Positions 59,802 to 64,000 of a DNA stretch of 64,000 nucleotides are shown here, in pieces; within the stretch, counting starts at the first letter, position 1; every line of letters begins with the position of its first letter. Where the stretch lies: contig OZ018412.1 of NCBI GenBank assembly GCA_963969595.1, forward strand, positions 14,200,501 through 14,264,500, written 5' to 3'. The notes under the pieces were generated by a model. That model had not been told where the DNA came from and made no database searches. It worked only from the letters and a program-made list of their open reading frames with translations. A program made the position numbers and the translations under genes. Source of the DNA: Neckera pumila. Taxonomy: Eukaryota > Streptophyta > Bryopsida > Hypnales > Neckeraceae.

Positions 59802-61024
59802 TCATTTTATGCCACATCAACTAATTTACACATGGCATGCCACGTCATCTTATTTTCTCCCAAAGCTGCCCAATGGCTGCCTGATTCCTTTTTTTTTTAA
59901 CCTCGGTCAGACTCTTATCCAAGAATAAAGTAATTTCCACAGATTTATCCTCCGTGAAATTTTTTCCTTAAAGCTGACATGGCAGTCTATGTTTTTGCGA
60001 ACGGCTAGTTGGACATCAATGAGACTTTAAAAATGTCATCAAAAATCCTGATGTCAATTGTAACACCAACTTGTTTTCATTCAAATTTGTCGCAGTCATC
60101 TGGAACATCCTCGAAAATCTTCTGAAATCGCAATCCTTTTCTTTATCTCGATGTCTCCGCGGACATAGTATGTTTGGCCTTGGACATCACATGTTTTTGC
60201 TCTGACATAAAAAAAAACCCAGGTTTCTTATAGTGATGACTATCTCCATAAAGTTGTTACAAACGGGTTATCTTTATTTTTTTTTATTTTTTATTTTTCC
60301 TATTTTTTCCTAATTATAACATCCAAATATGTTATTTTTGAGATTTGGCACTTTTCTAGATCTCCTATCTAAAGAATTTTTCTATGATTTTTTTTTGGTG
60401 GTTGACTTAATCTTATTGGTGTATAGATTGGACATATTTAAAAAAATATTTAACATTGTTTTTCTAATTTTAAAATACTCTAGAAAAAGGCGCACGAGTA
60501 TTGTAAAATGCGGCAAAATTAGCAGTTTTTTTGTGCAATCACCCAATTATACAAATTTGTACTAGACTTCTCTGGGAATGTGTGGAATATATTTTAGAAA
60601 CTCTGAATGCATTAGATTGAAAAATTATAATGTTTGAAGTTCGGAGAATTTTTTTTAAACCTTGCCTAATATGGCCAGCAAACTTTAACTCCTTCTAGAG
60701 CAAGATTTTTACACTATACATGGTTAATTTTTTGACATTTGCATCTTGTATTGTATAAATTATATATCTTCCTAATTTCAAAATGATAGGAGGAATTTTG
60801 TACATGTTGCTTGGAGCTGCCCAAATTGCCCCAAAAGTTCATGGCAACATAATTTTTAATAAAGGCAGTGAATTGGAAAAAAAACAGTTTTTTACCAAGG
60901 GGGTACACGTACATTTACACATTGTGTCCAAATTTCATAAACATTTGACTAAAAATGACTTTATAGGAACCTACCCAAGATTTTTTACAAACGTTAAATG
61001 GACAATTGGTCCTTTAGGGGGTAA

Positions 61025-63401
61025 ATCAAATATTTGTATTGTACATTAGCAATATAATTATGCATTAATGTGATTGAAGGACCCATTTTTTGTCTATTAT
61101 CGAAAAGACCCGATGAAGAAGTGTGTAAATTAATGGCTTTGCACAATTTAAATGAAGGTATAAAAATAACAACATGGACTTTTAAAGTATTTTTGTCATT
61201 GAAATTGTGAATATATTTCAAATTAATAAATATATAGAGAAAAAATACTCTAATCAATACATTGTAGTACACATGAGGTCTTACTTGTTACTTTATACTT
61301 GTTGTCAATAAATGCATCTTTGCAATTATCATATCAACAACTATCTTAATCCTTAAATGTAAGGCCTTGGTTGATGAAGTAATGGTTAGACAATTACTAT
61401 TCATTGCAAAAAATGCATGATTTCCATTTGTTTTCTTATGTACAACTTTGTTGATGGTGTACACATGGATTCATACAACATTAGAAGAAATCTGGACTTT
61501 GCTAAGGGCCGCTGCAGCTATAGTAAAATGTGCATTTATAGAAAAAATATTTAAAAAAATATTTTTTTTTCTCAAAAATGTTGTCAGGGTGTATGCCACA
61601 TAGGACTGAGACTATTTTTTTTTTTTTTTCAAAATGTATATGTGTACTTTTTTTTTTCCTTTGGATTTGTACATTCAGCGGCTTGTCAGACAGCCCTCCA
61701 CAGGGCCCAAACTTTCTGTAATGCTAGTAATGCAACCATTTTAAGATTTGCAACTATTATTGATTGCCTAAGAAAACATAGTCTTTTCTTTTGTTTGCCA
61801 AATGCTCAAATTGGATCAAAAACTCAATCATATAAATACCAAACTCAATCATATATAATCATTAAAAACTCAATCATATATTGTTTAATCCAATTTGGCA
61901 AACAAAAACAACAACTATATACTTCCCAATTTTGCATGGAAATTTAAAAAAAAATGAAAATGAAACAATCACTTTAGATGAGAATATGACTATGGATCAT
62001 GACATTGTATACTTGACATAATAGATTGAATTCAGTTCATTGACAAGCCATATTGTATATTTTCTTGTTTAGTTAAAAATATTGTATTAAATAACATGAA
62101 CTTTTTTTGTGAATTATTTTGTAACTTTTTTTTTTTTGCACAAAAGAATTGATTTTGGTATTTGAAGTGATTTTTTTCTATTAAAAAAATACAAGCAAGA
62201 TAAAAAAGTCCCAAGTTTAACCTCAATCCCTCTTGAAAACTTCTAAAACTTCTTAAAAAGAGTATTTTCTTGCAATTTGAAGTTGAATCTACAACCAAGT
62301 TTCTAAGTACAGAGTTATATAGAAATTTGGTTTCATTATAATGTGCTATTTTATAATATACACCTATTGTAAAATTTTAGAATTTGTAATGAATTTGGTA
62401 TGAATTCTCTTCACTTTTTTCAAAGGTTCACATCCTTATAGTTTCAAGTTTTTATAGAATAATATAATATTTTTATGAGTTATTGAAGACATCTAAGTTC
62501 AACTTTGAAACAAGCTTTGAAAAATAGAAATTATAGATTTCACATATAGTAGCAATATAGTGCATTCACAATGAAAGATTTAGAATTTTGACTATATGGT
62601 CATTGTTCTTATACTGGCTATTTGATGTCCTTCTATGAATTTAGTAGATCTTATCGTTGTCAAATTTTTCAGTCTGATAGAGAATTATAAACATGTCTAT
62701 TGTATACTTAATTTTTTTCATAATCTTTTTTGTTTATGCTTTGTTGGTTTAAAGATCTTTGTTTGCTTACCTTTAATTATCTTTAAATTGCATACATTAG
62801 CTCATACATGGGGATTAATAGGGTAGAGAAACCAAGGTTGTGGCAACAACCTCTAGGACATCAACACATTTTGTACAACTTTGTTTAAAATAATAAATGA
62901 TGATTAATACAAAGCATTGGAACAAAAATCAGATACTAATGATTGTAGTGATGTGAAATTGTCAAGTAATTGTGGCTAGCGTACAAAGATGGTCTGAAAA
63001 TTTGAAGTTATGTATACTACTAAGAAAATCATGACCAAATCAACAAAAAATCAACTAATTTTTGTTGTTTATAGCAATGTATGACCATTTACATTGATTT
63101 ATGATCTTTCTACAAAAACCAACAAAACGGCCGCCAACTTTTTGTTGATTTGAATAGTGCAATAACCAAATCAACAGAACTTTAGGGGATCTAGATTTTT
63201 AAAGAATATTTTTGGAATCTTCTGGAATCTTGTAGAATTTATTATAATTATTTGGAACTTTTTAGAATCTTTTGAAAATCTTATAGAATATTTTAGAAAT
63301 ATTGTGGAATCTTTTGATATCTAATAGAATTGTTTAGAGTCTTTTAAAATCTTTAGGAATCTTTGAACTCTACTTAGTACATTCATAATATTTTGATAGA
63401 T
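61025..63401. other. Gene-free AT-rich tract with small repeats
   Basis: No gene is supported. At 61795-61905 three copies of AAACTCAATCATATA lie between inverted pieces reading GTTTGCCAAAT and ATTTGGCAAAC. At 63034-63152 inverted ends CCAAATCAACAAAAA and TTTTTGTTGATTTG bound a possible ~120-bp MITE. At 63196-63370 AGAATCTT-like words recur about every 10-11 bp. Confidence 0.5.
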
Positions 63402-64000
63402 TTAACCCTTCATGCCCTTATAAGGCATAATTTTAGGCCATTTTCCACTTTTGGGTTGGACCTTCCCAATACAATATTTGTTGGATAGGATTTTTGTGAA
63501 ATTTAAATTAAAGGTAAGTTCACTACCAGCTTATTGCTTAGAAAATTTCAAACTAATCCAAATTGTGATGAAAAAGTTATGTCTCAAAAGGACCATTTTT
63601 TCCATTCTGGACTGTTGCGGACATGACAACCATGACAAGTTGATCCAATTGGTTTAAAATTCTTCATATATACTCTCATCAAGATTTCTTTATAGTTGAA
63701 AGGCATGAAAGTATACAATTTTAATTACAAATGTTTAAAACACCATAGCTGAAATTCTAAGAACATATTTTATTTTAACTTAATCATTCACATTTGATGT
63801 TTTTAAAACTCAACAGACTTTAAGGCCATTTTGGCATAGTGAAATAACATTTAAAAAAAACTTTGAACAAAGAAAAGTTGGAAAATGAAGCTAACCTTCA
63901 CTTGCAAAAATCAATTTGTAATTTTAAATCTCCAATAAAAAGTTATGGACAAAGTTCAAAGAGGGGTTGCAAGGGACATTTTCTTTAGCATTTTCAAACA
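63402..64000 (+). mobile_element. Possible TTAA element cut by window end
   Basis: TTAACCCTTCATGCCCTTAT with TTAA at 63402-63405 resembles the CCCCTAAATGCC-type left end of other TTAA elements. It contains AAAAGTTATGTC and AAAAGTTATGGACAAAG, and its last 170 bp match 10310-10640. The right end lies outside the window, so the call is tentative. Confidence 0.4.

Larger units (their letters stand above)
58326..60235. mobile_element. CACTA-type element with GACATC-rich interior
   Basis: The ends are CACTATAAGAAACCCATG and, in reverse complement, CACTATAAGAAACCTGGG, followed by T runs on both sides. The target ATG is duplicated (58323-58325, 60236-60238). The interior is filled with GACATC/GATGTC and ACGTGGCA motifs in place of AATGACT, so it is a different CACTA family. 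It also holds a TATACATCATACATCATA-like AT tract near 59045 and a 300-bp tandem duplication. No transposase was found in 1910 bp. Confidence 0.85.
57793..61024 (-). mobile_element. TTAA element, subfamily 3, split by CACTA
   Basis: The left end is TTAAGACCTGAAGGATCGAG (decayed); the right end is GGTCCTTTAGGGGGTAA (TTAA decayed to GTAA). It is minus-oriented. Without the CACTA element (58326-60235) about 1.3 kb remains, including AGGAACCTACCCAAGA, TTGTGTCCAAATTTCATAAA and ACATTTGCATCTTGTATTG blocks shared with the short copy at 2060-2348. It is non-coding. Confidence 0.7.

Noticed and set aside
1..64000. CCCCTAAA/TTTAGGGG strings as telomere-like repeats
   Set aside because: They occur singly at element ends next to TTAA and never in tandem, so they are transposon termini and not telomeric DNA.

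Overview
The window is nuclear DNA of a plant. Both genes are intron-rich with GT-AG introns: a HECT ubiquitin ligase of the plant UPL6 type and a UBA-like/UAS/UBX protein of the PUX7 type. Coding exons stand out from a very AT-rich, repeat-filled background. Compact genes set in large AT-rich repeat tracts suit a non-seed plant such as a bryophyte or lycophyte, but the sequence alone does not fix the species. No rRNA or tRNA genes, CRISPR arrays or bacterial signals were seen.

Layout. 1-10.6 kb: repeats (TTAA-flanked elements, a LINE remnant, small MITEs, tandem units, a poly(A) insertion). 10.66-16.9 kb: minus-strand PUX7-like gene, 10 coding exons giving 460 aa, with likely 3' UTR and 5' flank. 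17.0-23.3 kb: a long inverted repeat with minisatellites, two minus-oriented TTAA elements and two GC-richer MITEs. 23.3-35.6 kb: plus-strand UPL6-like gene, 26 coding exons giving 1046 aa, with a TTAA element inside one intron. 35.6-64 kb: no gene seen; nested transposons and AT-rich filler.

The main result is a family of about 18 elements without coding capacity. They are bounded by TTAA and have ends CCCCTAAAG...CTTTAGGGG. Three of them (2713-3644, 45227-46165, 47869-48741) can be compared with paralogous uninterrupted copies of their target elsewhere in the window, which shows insertion at TTAA with TTAA duplicated. CCC-type ends plus a TTAA duplication are the hallmark of piggyBac-like elements. 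Three CACTA-type elements (41170-44609, 51431-54494, 58326-60235) each carry a 3-bp target duplication (ATT, CCT, ATG), and all three sit inside TTAA elements, giving nests up to four deep. A roughly 1.4-kb near-palindrome (foldback) takes part in one nest.

The two genes face away from each other across about 7.6 kb. By homology both act in ubiquitin handling: UPL6 as an E3 ligase and PUX7 as a CDC48/p97 adaptor. Nothing in the sequence shows direct co-regulation. Exon joins were made by hand from splice motifs, reading phase and family similarity; every join keeps phase and both totals divide by three.
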